The position numbers were made by a program, and so were the translations under genes. This document shows, piece by piece, positions 1-10,799 of a stretch of 64,000 nucleotides of DNA (the stretch's first letter is position 1; every line of letters begins with the position of its first letter). The stretch spans positions 2,373,501 through 2,437,500 of the forward strand of contig OX327693.1 in assembly GCA_946807835.1 (NCBI GenBank), in the 5' to 3' direction. Under the pieces are notes generated by a model, which was given only the letters and a program-made list of their open reading frames with translations, was not told the origin of the DNA and made no database searches. Source of the stretch: Ailanthus altissimus. Its lineage: Eukaryota > Streptophyta > Magnoliopsida > Sapindales > Simaroubaceae.

Positions 1-270
1 TATCATGACACAGGGCGTGATGGCTGTCGGAAAGAGCATAACGACCGGGCAAAGAATGATTGTACCATCTTTAGGCCGTCATCTCTATTGCTGGTACAGA
101 GAATCTTGCCTTCCATTTCTCAAGCATTTCATCCACTCTGATAAAAACTCATATTCATTTTCTTTATATAAAGAACATGTCATATTATCAAAAACCCACT
201 TTCCTGTAAATATGTCATGTTTTTCCAGAGCCAATACAACATTTCTTTCATCAACATCATCAAATTGATT
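1..270 (-). pseudogene. Trichome birefringence-like (TBL/PMR5-type) gene fragment, broken
   Basis: Reading the minus strand from about 270 down to the left edge gives the start of the conserved TBL domain: a segment like DIFTGKWVFDN, then YKE, then RNGRQDSLYQ. TBL proteins are Golgi polysaccharide O-acetyltransferases or related wall-modifying proteins, and this block lies before their GDS esterase motif. The family normally reads YQNWRWQP next. Here both tryptophan positions are stop codons (TAG and TGA), and similarity fades toward position 1. No GDS or DxxH motif is in the window; the remainder may lie off the left edge. The plus-strand open frame over the same bases has no recognisable domain. 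Seen: the motif and the two stops. Family membership is by recognition. I am fairly sure it is non-functional. Confidence 0.65.
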
Positions 271-433
271 TTGCTTGCTTTGTACTTGGGCATGTAATGT
301 TGTTTGTCTCTGGTTCTTGTGTGATTTCGTGCTTAGGTTCTGTTTCGCTATGACTCCAACCCCGATTGCTTTTGAAAGTTAGTGACGGTTGTCAGAAGGA
401 GAATAACCACCGGGCGAAGGACGGAGCTACCCA

Positions 434-688
434 ATTGGAAAAGGAGAAGGCCAAATGAGGAGCGGCTGGTTCCTACCAAGAGTAAGACATAGTAAAGATC
501 AACCAGACTAAGAGCGGCTGGAGAGAGCAGGTCGACAACTACCACTGCACGGGAGACCTGATTGGAAAAGGAGAAGGCCGAATGAGGGGTGGTTGGTGCT
601 GGCCAGGACCAATAAGATACAGTGAAGATAAGCTGGACTGAAAGTGGCCGAAAAGAGCAAGTAGACAACCACCACCACGCGGGAGACC
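434..688. repeat. Two-copy tandem repeat, 127-bp period
   Basis: The phrase beginning attggaaaaggagaagg at 434 recurs at 561, and the following 120 or so bases are the same with scattered substitutions. Both copies end in a gggagacctg phrase. It is purine-rich and has no convincing coding content; the minus-strand open frames over it look like by-products of the repeat. It lies between the TBL fragment and a solo LTR, and its origin is unknown. Confidence 0.7.
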
Positions 689-793
689 TGGAGACAAGAA
701 AACAGCAAACAGAAAATGGAAGAAAGAGAAGGGGCCGATGAAGGGAGTGAGAAAAGATCATCTCCACCGAAGAGGGTGGCCCAGTGGAGATGA

Positions 794-3020
794 TATTAGA
801 GTTGGTGCTTACGTGTCATCCCTAATTGTACATATACTTGTGTATTTATACAAGTGTACATTCTCATTAAATCGCTAATACTTATTTATATAGTATTATG
901 CATGTAACGTTACAGACATTGTACGATCTGAAGGAGTTCGGATCAAATCTAAAGAAGTTTAGATAAGGACTCATAGTTAGCCACGCTAAGAGATATAAAT
1001 GCTAAATGTTAGCACAACTAAGTGTTAGCTGGTTATAATACTCATCATATCTAAGAGTTTGAGCCTTGTCTGTAATGAGACATAGACTTGGGAATATACT
1101 AGTAACTGCATAGTTGCAAGAGTTACAATCGAGTGCCAGAAAATGCAAGTTGCGCAAGTATGTACTCGAATAATTATCCTTAATCTATTTCTGTCGATGT
1201 GGGTCTATCGGTGGATATCTTTATATAGATTAGCATATGTTGTACATATAAGGTATAGATGGTTGTTCTTAACCGACCATGAGCTTGGAGCTCGTATTGA
1301 CATATGGGTATCCAGTTTGGACTAGATATGTAATAGACTCACGAGGGCCTCTTATAGACACCTTATATAAGTCGTCAACGGAGGGTCTTCACGAGTTGAG
1401 TAGTATATGTGGTCCTTTGACCTGAGTGCCACGGTGGGCTTGCAAGTGATCCACCATACTTTGATTCCACGCATGTCACTAACTTTTCATGGTGTGACCG
1501 CTGGGTGTCGCTGGGTATGGTCCGATGCTTATAGAGTTTAGTGTGTACAAATATGGGATCCGTCAGCTCGCATAAGGAGTTAAATATCCAGATGCTTCGA
1601 GATTGTATCTTAGAAAGTCTTGTGGCCATAAGTAATTATCCCGGAAAAGAGTTCCACCAGGGTGGAACAATATGGCAAAAGAGTTTGTGCATATTGTTCA
1701 GTGAGATACGAGTATGGAGATAAGACATGGATGAGTACTAGGAGATTTGGCGGTGATAATTTATATCCCCGCACATCCACAATATCATGATGGAAGGACT
1801 ATACGTATGCATTGTAACCTCAACTTGTATGGTTCAACGCGCTAATTTGTATATCCGTAACGTGTGCGTGGGGCATTACTCACGGACTCATGAAATAGTT
1901 CTATTTGACTAATCGGACGTAGGACCTAGAGAGTCCCGCGATATGGAGTGTACTTGTTGTGCACTGGGGCAGCGTGCCAGATTAAATTGTTTAATTCAGC
2001 AATATTCAGTACTACCACGGGAATGAGTACGTGTCTGTATTTAAGTGTTAAATACAATAATTAGTTAATAATTGTTATTTACTAATTGTATAATGACACG
2101 TGGCGCATTATGGACCCTCAGTTGAATTTACCTAAGTGCGAGTTTAGTGGGACTCACTAGATGGTAAACTTGATAACTATTTATGAGGGACAAAATGGTC
2201 ATTTTATACTGTGATTATTTAATGGTTAAATAATCAAAATATATCTCTTATTTTATTATATAATATATTATTATATTATTGTATTATATTATATTTTATT
2301 ATAAGATATTATATAAATAATAATATTATATTTTGGGTGCCAAATAGTTGGCAACTATGTATATTTTATTATTATATATATATTATATTATTATTTTTTA
2401 TATATTAGATATATATATATATAATGAGAGAGAGATGAGAAGACATATATAGTAAATTGTGTGTGTACGTGAGGGAGAAATGAAAAGTGTTTTCATTTTC
2501 TTTTTAAGAAACCGAGAGAGAAGAAAAAGAAATGGAGAAGAAAAGAAGAGAAGGAAAAGAAAGAAGAAGAAGAGAATATAAAAAAGAGAGAGAAAATGAA
2601 TTGTTTTATTTTCTCTATGCTTCTAATTGAAGCAATTGTGAATTGCTTCAAATTCTCCATTTTTTATCTTTTTAGAGAAAATGATAAAAACACACACTAG
2701 CCATTTTGAGGTTTAAGAGTTAAACCCAGTGCTGCGTATAGGATTACTTTTCTAGCTCACCAAGCTCATCATATTGGTGACTAGAACTGCCTTTGAGTTG
2801 GTCTCTATGCGGACTCTGGAAACAAATACGTGTATAACGTTACACGTTGAGGTGAGTTCTCTAACCTATAAATATATTAATACAATTAATATATTTTATT
2901 TATTGTGTTTATTGCTAGTTTCATGCTTCCGCCAGACTTAAATATATATTTGATATATATTTAGGCAATAGACACAATTGTACATGCATATACCTATGTG
3001 TACTAGATCCTCACCCAACA
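794..3020 (-). mobile_element. Probable solo LTR, about 2.2 kb, target duplication GATGA
   Basis: The segment is flanked by the same five bases, GATGA (789-793 and 3021-3025). Its right end reads as TGTTGGGTGAGG on the minus strand, a typical LTR start. Its left end is TATTAGAG, that is CTCTAATA on the minus strand, so the usual terminal CA has become TA. No coding domain is found inside. Short open frames at 1143, 1375 and 1541 have no recognisable domain. Purine-rich (GA/GAA) tracts lie at about 2500-2600. An LTR with a matching 5-bp duplication and no internal region is best read as a solo LTR left by recombination. Orientation is inferred from the TGTTGGG end. Confidence 0.6.
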
Positions 3021-3034
3021 GATGATAGGCAGCG

Positions 3035-5854
3035 TATAGTAACTACTTATCCACAATCGGTAAGAATAAATATTTATATATTTATATATACATATTTTAT
3101 TTGTATGTGGGTGAGACTTGATTTATGTATTCTTATTAGTAGTGTTTGTATAGATTAAGGACATACTATTAGTATTGGATTTATTTGCAAGACTTTAGAT
3201 TTATTTTAGGGACCAAATTATAATACTTTAAAAGTTTTGGGGGTTAATTCGTAAATACTAAAAATTAACCTCTTAGTATAAAAATACACATATGAAACTC
3301 TAATTCACTCATTTTGGTTAAGCCACCTCTTTTAGAGTGAGAAAAGAGAGAAAGAAAGGGGAGAGAAAGAGAAGAAGAAAAAGAAAAAGAAAAAGAAAAA
3401 GAATAAAAAAGTTAGAATTTAAGATTTAAGAGGTATATTATAACCATTTCTTAGTTTCTTGATGTTAATTTAGTTAATTCCTTTAAGTTTGGATTTCTGA
3501 AATATATACAATTGAGGATTTGATGTGAATTTTAGAAGATATTGTGTGAATTGATGATGATTTATGTAGATAGCTTGATAAATCATGATGAATTGCAGAA
3601 TTTCTACTTGATAGTCTCTTGATCCGAAAATTTTATAAATTATTGTGCTTCGATTCTGGTTTTGAATTTTAATTATATGAAATTAGGCAAATCATTTGAG
3701 ATTTTGGATCGATTGAAAATTTCAGAAATTGAATTTGTAGTGAATTTATCAAAATAACCCTGAAATTCTGGAAATTTGCTGTGTTAACAGTATAATACAA
3801 TGAAAAATAATTTTTGATCTGCTGAATGATCTTCAAAAATTACGAATTTATGGAATATGATAAGTTTATATGTCTAATATGATATACTCAGAATTGAGAA
3901 TTTAGATCAATGTGGTTAATTTGTTATAATTTTCTAAAGTGCATCAGCTCATTGCAGTATTCGATTAACAGATTTTTAAAGTTATGGAATAGAATACTTT
4001 TAAAATACTTTTGGCAGTGATTTTGAAGTGAAATATTTATCATAGATTGAGATATGTGTCAAGAGTAATTCTGTAATAGTTTTATAATTTTTGAGTTAGT
4101 ATATGATTTTATAAAATTAGGAGATTGAATACTATTCAGTAAATATCTTGATCCTATCAGGTTAATAGTTTGGATTTGATGGTGTTTATAGAATAGATTG
4201 TGTAGGAATTATCATATAATATTCATATATAAGAAGGATATATGAGTCAAGAATGATATATTTTGATTTTAGAGTAATTGGACATCATTTGATGTATAAA
4301 CGTTTTTTGTTAAGTGTCAGTGGTAAGAATGACAGGTTTTGAGAAACCAAGTAATTAGATCAATTTGATGTGATAAATGCAATATGTGTAATTTTATAAG
4401 CTACTTAAAGTGTTTTGTATGATTATTGAGGCTCATGAAAAGATTAATCTCCATTGATAGGTTAAGGAGATTTAAGTCTTATAGTTGAAAGTAGTAAGAG
4501 GTAAGTATACTAGACTTTTTATTGAAATCATAATAAACATAGTAATTGTTATGTATGATTTTGTAAATATGCTTAGGAATATGTTTATGTTATGTCAAAG
4601 TATATTTTGATATGAAATGTGAAAGATATGTGTTTATGAATGTGAGCATGGACATACATGACATACATGTATTTTTTAAACTGAGCTTTTAAAATGACAT
4701 GTGTGCAATAAAGAAAGCTTTTGAAGTATAATATATCCATGAGAAACATTTTGTATTTTGAGAATGCTTGAACTCATTGTTGACTTAGTAGGCATCTTAT
4801 GTGATTTGTGAAGCCTTTATATGTGGTCTTTTCTTCGGGATTGGTATATGTTATGTGTTCCGTATGTAGGGAAGATCCTATTAGTACTTAAAGGAAGAGT
4901 GAGTCATCACATTCGTGTGGTGGCGTATTGGTGCATATGAGAGGACTCACCGATGATCAGGGTGAGGGTTTGGCTTTTACCTTCGGGCATGAGCATTATA
5001 TATATAAAATTTAAAACTTTATTTGTACTATTCCTCTCATACAGTATGTCACATACGAGTGACATTTGGCTCATTATGTGATATGTGATATGAAAGTCCT
5101 ACTAAGTAGTAGTTAAGTGATGGTATTCCTATTATATATTTTAAAAGAATATGTAAGTGCTTACCTGACATGTGATTTGATAAGATTATGATTTTGATTT
5201 ATCATAGCATATCATACATATGCATTGTGTATATATATGTATTTGTATTTGATATATGAAAAACTAGTATGCTTACTGAGTTTTATACTCATTATAGTTT
5301 ATGGTGATTTCAGGTAAATAAGGTACACGTGTGCTTAGCGGATTTGGTAAGGCTTCTGCTATCCTTTGGGTTCCCTAAGTTGCTAGGTTGCTGACTGTTT
5401 CATTTGGGGACACATGGTTTAAGATATTTGATTTGTCTCTATTGAATAAATACTTATGTATTATTTTATTGAGTGTGGTTATGGGTTGATTTTAAGTAAG
5501 AATTTGCAATGAATATATTCTGGGCTTCTAGTAACAAAGTTACTACTAGTGATGTAGTAGAGTATTAATATCTAAGAAAACTCTGCGTATCTCCAGTTTA
5601 CTAATTGCCAAAGTCATAATTCAATTGTTATAATTTTAAAAAATTAAAATGAATGTTTAAATATTGTTAATAAATGTTTATGTTTATATTTTAGGTTGTG
5701 GGTTGATTTTAGTGTTGAACTTACTAGCAACTTGCGAAGGATTCTTAAGTTGAATTAAAGTTTGAAATTTTATGCAATATTATTTATGAGTACACATTAT
5801 TGAATGAATGTAAGTTATGTCGTATGTCAGATATTTTGGGTCTAGGGCGTGACA
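3035..5854 (-). mobile_element. Probable solo LTR, about 2.8 kb, same family as 36463-39186
   Basis: This segment matches, in reverse complement, the whole of 36463-39186, which has clean LTR ends. Its right end is GGGCGTGACA (minus strand TGTCACGCCC) and its left end TATAGTAAC. On the minus strand the left end reads GTTACTATA, where the other copy ends GTTACTACA, so again a terminal CA has become TA. The flanking 5-mers (CAGCG and CGACG) do not match, so the insertion footprint is eroded. A GA-rich tract at about 3340-3405 is shared with the other copy. No coding domain was recognised. It starts only 14 bp after the previous solo LTR. Confidence 0.65.
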
Positions 5855-6473
5855 CGACGGCTTATTAGAGTTTTCCTTTTTAGTCGAGAGCTTATGAAAC
5901 TCTAACAGAATTCCTTTATCGAGTTATATTGATGCCCTTCTACTGTCAATTTTAATAAAATCAAACTAATAGACTAGGATAGAATTGAATTTTCTAAAAC
6001 TCGAAGGATAAAATTGAGAATTAAATCAAATTCGTGGAACAAAATTATCCTTATCCCTATATAAAATATTAATTTTAACAAAAAAATGCTAATAATCAAA
6101 TATTAATACCTATTTAAAACCTCTAATTTTTTATTAATAAACGACCATAACTCCCAAAATTTTATTTTACAGGTTACAAATATTTGGTCATTCCCAAATA
6201 TATTACATGTTCTCTTGCCATGAATGAGTTATATATATATATAATTTGCAAAAACATATATTATCCAATTTGCATCATCTTATATCTAACTCAACATTTA
6301 AATCAAAAAGGCCCTCTATTTTAATTGAGATATACACCAAAAGTCTTCGAGGCTAAATATCTCAAATTATAATTTTAAATTTATATCTTAAATAATATCA
6401 TAATATCTATATGGTGTGACAGTTAATTTATTAATGCTAAAATGGTATGGTACATAAATTATTGAGTCATTAT
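5855..6473. other. AT-rich interval, no gene seen
   Basis: About 620 bases of AT-rich sequence between the second solo LTR and the left inverted repeat of the next element. No coding domain, RNA gene or repeat with a partner in the window was recognised. Confidence 0.5.
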
Positions 6474-7065
6474 CTTGAATATCTTCAAGTAAGGCTTAAT
6501 TATATAAACATTTATGAGTTTCAAATTTTGTCAATAATATTTAAAAGTTTGAAAAAATTTCACCAACACCACTTCGTCATAGAATCTTCCATTAAAATTA
6601 ACAATAAAAAGTAGCAATATAAAGATAAAATTATCATTTCAGTTTAGTGTTTAAATTAATTCAATATATGTGAAACCATTATGCTATGTGGCACTACAAT
6701 TGTTGCCAAACAACTCTAAATTCATTTCTAAACATCCTTTATCTATCTTACCAAACATATGAACTCCGACTATCACTTTACATGCTTTTTCTTGTCTAAA
6801 CATAAATTTCTGTTTGGTTGGTGAGAAAATGTGAAAAAATCTAAAAAAAAAATTTATTTACTATATGATGGAAAAAAAATTATTTACATTCATTTGCTAT
6901 ATAAAAAATAAAATCACGTGAAATTTACATAAAACTATTAAATCCCTCTAAACCACTAAAAAATTTCACAATGAAAAAAACAAATTCATTTATAGTAGCA
7001 GCCATCATCACCATCATCATGATCATGATGATAATCCACATCTTCATTATCATCATCTAAGGTAA

Positions 7066-7235
7066 TTAACCACAATCAGAGATCACGACAAGCTTGGTGG
7101 TCCTGTTAGAGCTTGACCAAACTTTCTTGATAGCCTTCGCCACATCCATTACCTCAACAACCTAATCAAACACAATATGCTTCCTATCTGGCCATTCGTT
7201 CTTTGTTGTACAAATGAAGAATTGGGATTCATTGG
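7066..7235 (-). pseudogene. Cyclophilin (peptidyl-prolyl isomerase) 3' fragment, copy 1
   Basis: On the minus strand the reading resembles the C-terminal third of a small plant cyclophilin: TNESQFFICT (family NGSQFFICT), then a segment matching EWLDGKHVVFG, then VVEVMDVAKAIKKV, and finally VVISDCG followed by TAA at 7066-7068. The family ends near here with DCGQLS. An in-frame TAG interrupts the VVFG-QVVEG junction (the glutamine position), and the N-terminal two-thirds of the fold, including the active-site arginine, is absent. With no introns, it looks like a captured cDNA or exon piece. It cannot encode an isomerase. Confidence 0.7.
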
Positions 7236-7333
7236 TTTTGGACACAATTCAACGAATGCGCTAGTTTCCGCCATCAAACCTTCTCTCATCCCATCAGTGC
7301 CAAGTCTGTCACCACCTATCACCACCACGCTAT

Positions 7334-7468
7334 ATGACACTATATTCTAAGTCTACAGATGATGATGATGACGACGAGCCAGATGATGATTCAAATTTGG
7401 GTGGGCACAATGGAACTGCTATTTGTGTGGATTACGAACTACCTTCTCTAAAGCGAAAGAGAGTTTAG
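7334..7468 (+). pseudogene. Unidentified acidic/basic gene tail, copy 1
   Basis: A 44-codon frame from ATG 7334 to TAG 7466-7468. It has a run of aspartates (STDDDDDDEPDDDS), then a mixed segment (CVDYELPSL), and ends KRKRV, a classic nuclear-localisation-like basic cluster at the extreme C-terminus. An acidic stretch followed by a terminal basic cluster is typical of the tail of a nuclear protein, but I cannot name the family. It abuts the cyclophilin fragment in the opposite orientation inside the same element, so it is most likely a captured 3' coding end rather than a free gene. The repeated copy at 8821 has lost its ATG and gained a stop. Confidence 0.4.
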
Positions 7469-8549
7469 CTAAATAAATTTCTTTGATTGAAAGATTATAT
7501 GGTGAATGAAAAAAACAAAAAAATAAATAATATCCGAAGAAATCAATGATTGAAAAGATTCAATGTTAAAAGAAAAAGTTAAAAAGAGTTCATTTTTTCT
7601 ACTTTAGAAAGAGAATGCCAAAAAAAAAAATCAATAGCCGAAAGATGCTAAAAAGAGAAATGGACGTCGGACGCAATTTTAGTAGTTTTAAATATAATAA
7701 TAATAATAATAATACTTTAAAAAAATATTTATGAGAAAATGTGTCTCATATCATAATATATTATTATTTATAAAGATAATTTAAATATTTCACACCATCG
7801 ATATAGAATATATAAATTTTAATGAAAGATTATTTGATAGAAGGAGATTAGTAAAAATTCTTAAACCTTTGAATATTGTTGACAAAATTTTAAATTCGTG
7901 ATTATTTATAAAATTAGACTTTACCTTAAAGATATTCACAATAATAATTTTATATTATTTAAAATTTTATAAAATGATCTTGTTATCTTTTTAATAAATG
8001 TTATAATATTGCCACCATCTAGTGGAGTGGTGAATAGCTTTGGCTTTAAATTTGGAACCAAAGTTTGAGTCTCCTCTTATATTGATAGGGATAGTGTTCC
8101 TTTTTTTTGTGTGTAAATTTTAGAGGTATAAATTTAGTTGTTCTTGGAGGTAAATTTTTTTAAATTTTAATAAAATAGATTTGACATTTTCTAAGTCTAA
8201 AATTACGAATTGTGCTACAATGAATTAGATTGGCACAAGTTATGAAAAGATATCTAATTGTTAAAAAACAAATACTACATTATTTTTAACGTGAAATTTG
8301 GTATACAATTTTAAGTTTTTATGGTTTATTTTTACACAAAGTCTTGCATAAATTCAATATTCACTATCTTTCATTTGCTATATAAATAATAAAATCATGT
8401 GAAATTTATATAAAAGTATTAAATCCCTCTAAAACAACTACAAAATTTCACAATGGAAAAAAAATTCATTTACAGTAGCAGCCATCATCACCATCATCAT
8501 GATCATGATGATAATCCACTTCTTCATTATCATCATCTAAGGTAATTGA

Positions 8550-8725
8550 CCATAATCAAAGATCACGACAAGCTTGGCGGTCTTGTTAGAGCTTGACTTT
8601 CTTGATAGCCTTCGCCACATCCATTACCTCAACAACCTAATCAAACACCACGTGCTTCCTATCTAGCCATTCGTTCTTTGTTGTACAAATGAAGAACTGG
8701 GATTCATTGGTTTCGGACTCAATTC
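8550..8725 (-). pseudogene. Cyclophilin 3' fragment, copy 2
   Basis: The duplicate of the fragment at 7066. It keeps EWLDRKHVVF, closer to the family than copy 1, and shares the in-frame TAG before VVEVMD, so that stop predates the duplication. A 5-bp deletion after KAIKKV shifts the frame, and the final DCG has become DYG in the shifted context. Non-functional. Confidence 0.7.
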
Positions 8726-8820
8726 AACGAATGCGCTAGTTTTCGCCATCAAACCTTCTCTCATCCCACCAGCGCTAAGTCCGCCACCACACACCACCAC
8801 CACGCTATAGGACACTATAT

Positions 8821-8940
8821 TCTAAGTCTACGGATGATGATGATGACAACGACAACGACGAGCCAAATGATGATTCAAATTTAGGTGGGCATAATAGAAT
8901 TGCTATTTGTGTGGATTACGAACTGTCTTCTCTAAAGTGA
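8821..8940 (+). pseudogene. Unidentified acidic/basic gene tail, copy 2
   Basis: The duplicate of the frame at 7334. The acidic run is lengthened with asparagines (DDDDDNDNDEP), the ATG is lost (AGG), and the codon CGA before the terminal basic residues is TGA (8938-8940), which removes the KRKRV-like end. That is a single C-to-T change at a CpG. Origin of the family unknown. Confidence 0.4.
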
Positions 8941-9876
8941 AAGAGAGTTTAGCTAAATAGAGTTCTTTAACTAAAAGATTATATGTTGAATGAAAAAAAT
9001 AAAAAAAATAAATAATATTCAAAGAAATCAATGACTGAAAAGATTCTGTGTTAAAAGAAAAAGTTAAAAAGAGTTCATTTTTTTTACTTTAGAAAGAGAA
9101 TGCCAAAAAAAAAAAAAATCAATAGCGAAAAGATGCCAAAAAGAGAAAGGGATGCGGGACGCAATTTTAATGGTTTTAATTTGTTATAATAATAATAATA
9201 ATACTTTAAAAAAAATAAATTTTATAAGAAAATGTGTCTCATATCATAATTTATTATTATTTATAAAGATAATTTAAATATTTTACACCATCAATATAGA
9301 ATATATAAATTTTAATGAAAGATTATTTGATAGAAGGAGATTAGTGAAAATTCTTAAATCTTTGAATATTGTTGACAAAATTTTAAACTCGTGATTATTT
9401 ATATAATTAGGGTTTATCTTAAAGATATTCACAATAATAATTTTAAATTATTTAAAATTTTGTAAAATGATCTTGCTATCATCTTAATAAATGTTATAAT
9501 ATTACCCACCATCTAGTGGAGTGGAGAATAGTTTTGGCTTTCAATTTGGAATCAAAGTTTAAGTCTCCTCTTATATTGATAGTATTGATAGGGGTAGTGT
9601 TCTTTTTTTTTTTTTGTGTGTAAATTTTAGAGGTATAAATTTAATTGTTCTTGGAGGTAAATTTTTCTAAATTTTAATAAAATAAATTTGATATTTTTTA
9701 AGTCTAAAATTACGAATTGTGCTACAATGAATACAATTGGCACAAGTTCTGAAAAGATATCTAATTGTTAAAAAACAAATACTACATTATTTTTAACGTG
9801 AAATTTGGTATACAATTTTAAGTTTTTATGGTTTATTTTTACACAAAGTCTTGCATAAATTCAGTATTCACTATCT

Positions 9877-10379
9877 CTCTATATATGGTTAATTTATTAT
9901 AATTTGCCAAGGCAAATCCTTTCACACATTGATCAAATAAAGAATAAAAAGTTAAAAAAATAATTACCATTCATCAAGTGCAAGCAGTACTTTGCATATT
10001 TTTTTGTTGGATAAAAATTAAGAATCTACTATAAGGGTCCTCTAATAATTTAATTACAAACCAAAGAATGTGTTAATTGTACTTAGGCCCCTGTATGCAT
10101 GGCTTAAATACAAATAGGTACCCATTTTGACATTTTCAGACTGATTTCAGTGGTCAGGAGTCTACGAAATTAAATTTGCTTAAATTAAATTTAATTATAG
10201 TCCCACCTAAATATTTACACTCTTAAATTAAGATGATACTTATTTGGGAGATTGCCACTTACCCCCCTATACTTGGACTCAACTACCAAAAACTCCTCTG
10301 ATATTTGAAAATGCCCCAAAGACCTCCCTGCTATGCTTGTGGCTTTGTCTCCCTCCTTACCACAGATTAGAGAGTTGTA
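9877..10379. other. AT-rich interval with a possible element end
   Basis: No gene seen. A phrase at about 10245-10330 (TTGCCACTTACCCCCC, then GACTCAACTACC) resembles the terminal repeats of TIR elements common in plants. A loosely similar inverted phrase lies at about 11265-11320. The match is too weak for me to call an element. Confidence 0.3.
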
Positions 10380-10795
10380 TGAATTTATGGATACGATCTT
10401 TTGCTCTCATCTTACTGTGACATGCAAAATTTTTAATTCCACCATGCATAGGCTTTCTTAGGATAATTTGAAACTGTTATGCACCATCTTTTAGCATATT
10501 TGGTTTGTATGAAACAAATTTGTTAATGAAGAGATTATTCTGACTACGGAGGATGTGGTTGGTTGGGCTAATGACTTTCTTGAAAGAATTTAAATCAGCA
10601 AATGTATAGGTGAGGATGGCTAGAGAGCACAAGTTTCAAAAATATAATGAATGAAGCCATCTTTAAGGAGTTTTAAGTTGAATTTTGATGCTGCAATTGA
10701 TAATTCTGCATATAGAATAGGTTTTTGCTTTGAAATTCGAGACCATTTAAGGCAGATTCTGTGCTCTTCTAAGATGACACAGGATTTTTTTTTTT
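10380..10795 (+). pseudogene. LINE (non-LTR retrotransposon) tail with RNase H start
   Basis: The plus strand gives decayed segments typical of the end of plant LINE ORF2: a W..W...NKFVNEE-like stretch at about 10490-10540, then WANDFLERI, and at about 10653 a KP...SFKLNFDAA segment, which opens the plant-type RNase H (RVT_3) domain. Stops interrupt the earlier part. The reverse transcriptase and endonuclease are not present, as expected from 5' truncation. I see no poly(A) tail directly after it. Identification is by motif recognition. Confidence 0.5.
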
Positions 10796-10799
10796 GGTT

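Larger units (their letters stand above)
6474..7938. mobile_element. Long-TIR element carrying gene fragments (Pack-MULE-like)
   Basis: The stretch 6474-6600 is matched in reverse complement by 7813-7938. Both arms run from a GAATATCTT phrase, through AAATTTTGTCAA, to CATTAAAATT, giving arms of roughly 125 bp with mismatches and small gaps. Between them are a piece of a cyclophilin gene on the minus strand and a small acidic/basic reading frame on the plus strand, with no transposase. Long inverted repeats enclosing fragments of unrelated host genes are the hallmark of Pack-MULE elements. I did not find a 9-bp target duplication, so the superfamily is inference. The right arm was later copied with its surroundings (second right arm at about 9290-9440). 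Confidence 0.45.
6890..9876. repeat. Direct tandem duplication, two units of about 1.5 kb
   Basis: Unit 1 (6890-8370) and unit 2 (8371-9876) both begin TCATTTGCTATATAAA and both end in AATTCA.TATTCACTATCT. They are colinear throughout, with substitutions and small indels, including differing lengths of ATAATA and poly-T tracts. Each unit holds the cyclophilin fragment, the acidic/basic frame and the right inverted arm of the element that starts at 6474. The left arm is not duplicated. The duplication therefore came after the element was assembled. Confidence 0.9.

Noticed and set aside
5..268. Open plus-strand frame of 87 residues
   Set aside because: It lies antisense to the TBL fragment and shows no domain; the minus strand explains the region better.
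348..767. Open minus-strand frame of 139 residues
   Set aside because: It runs through the 127-bp tandem repeat and its protein is merely two diverged copies of a repeat translation.
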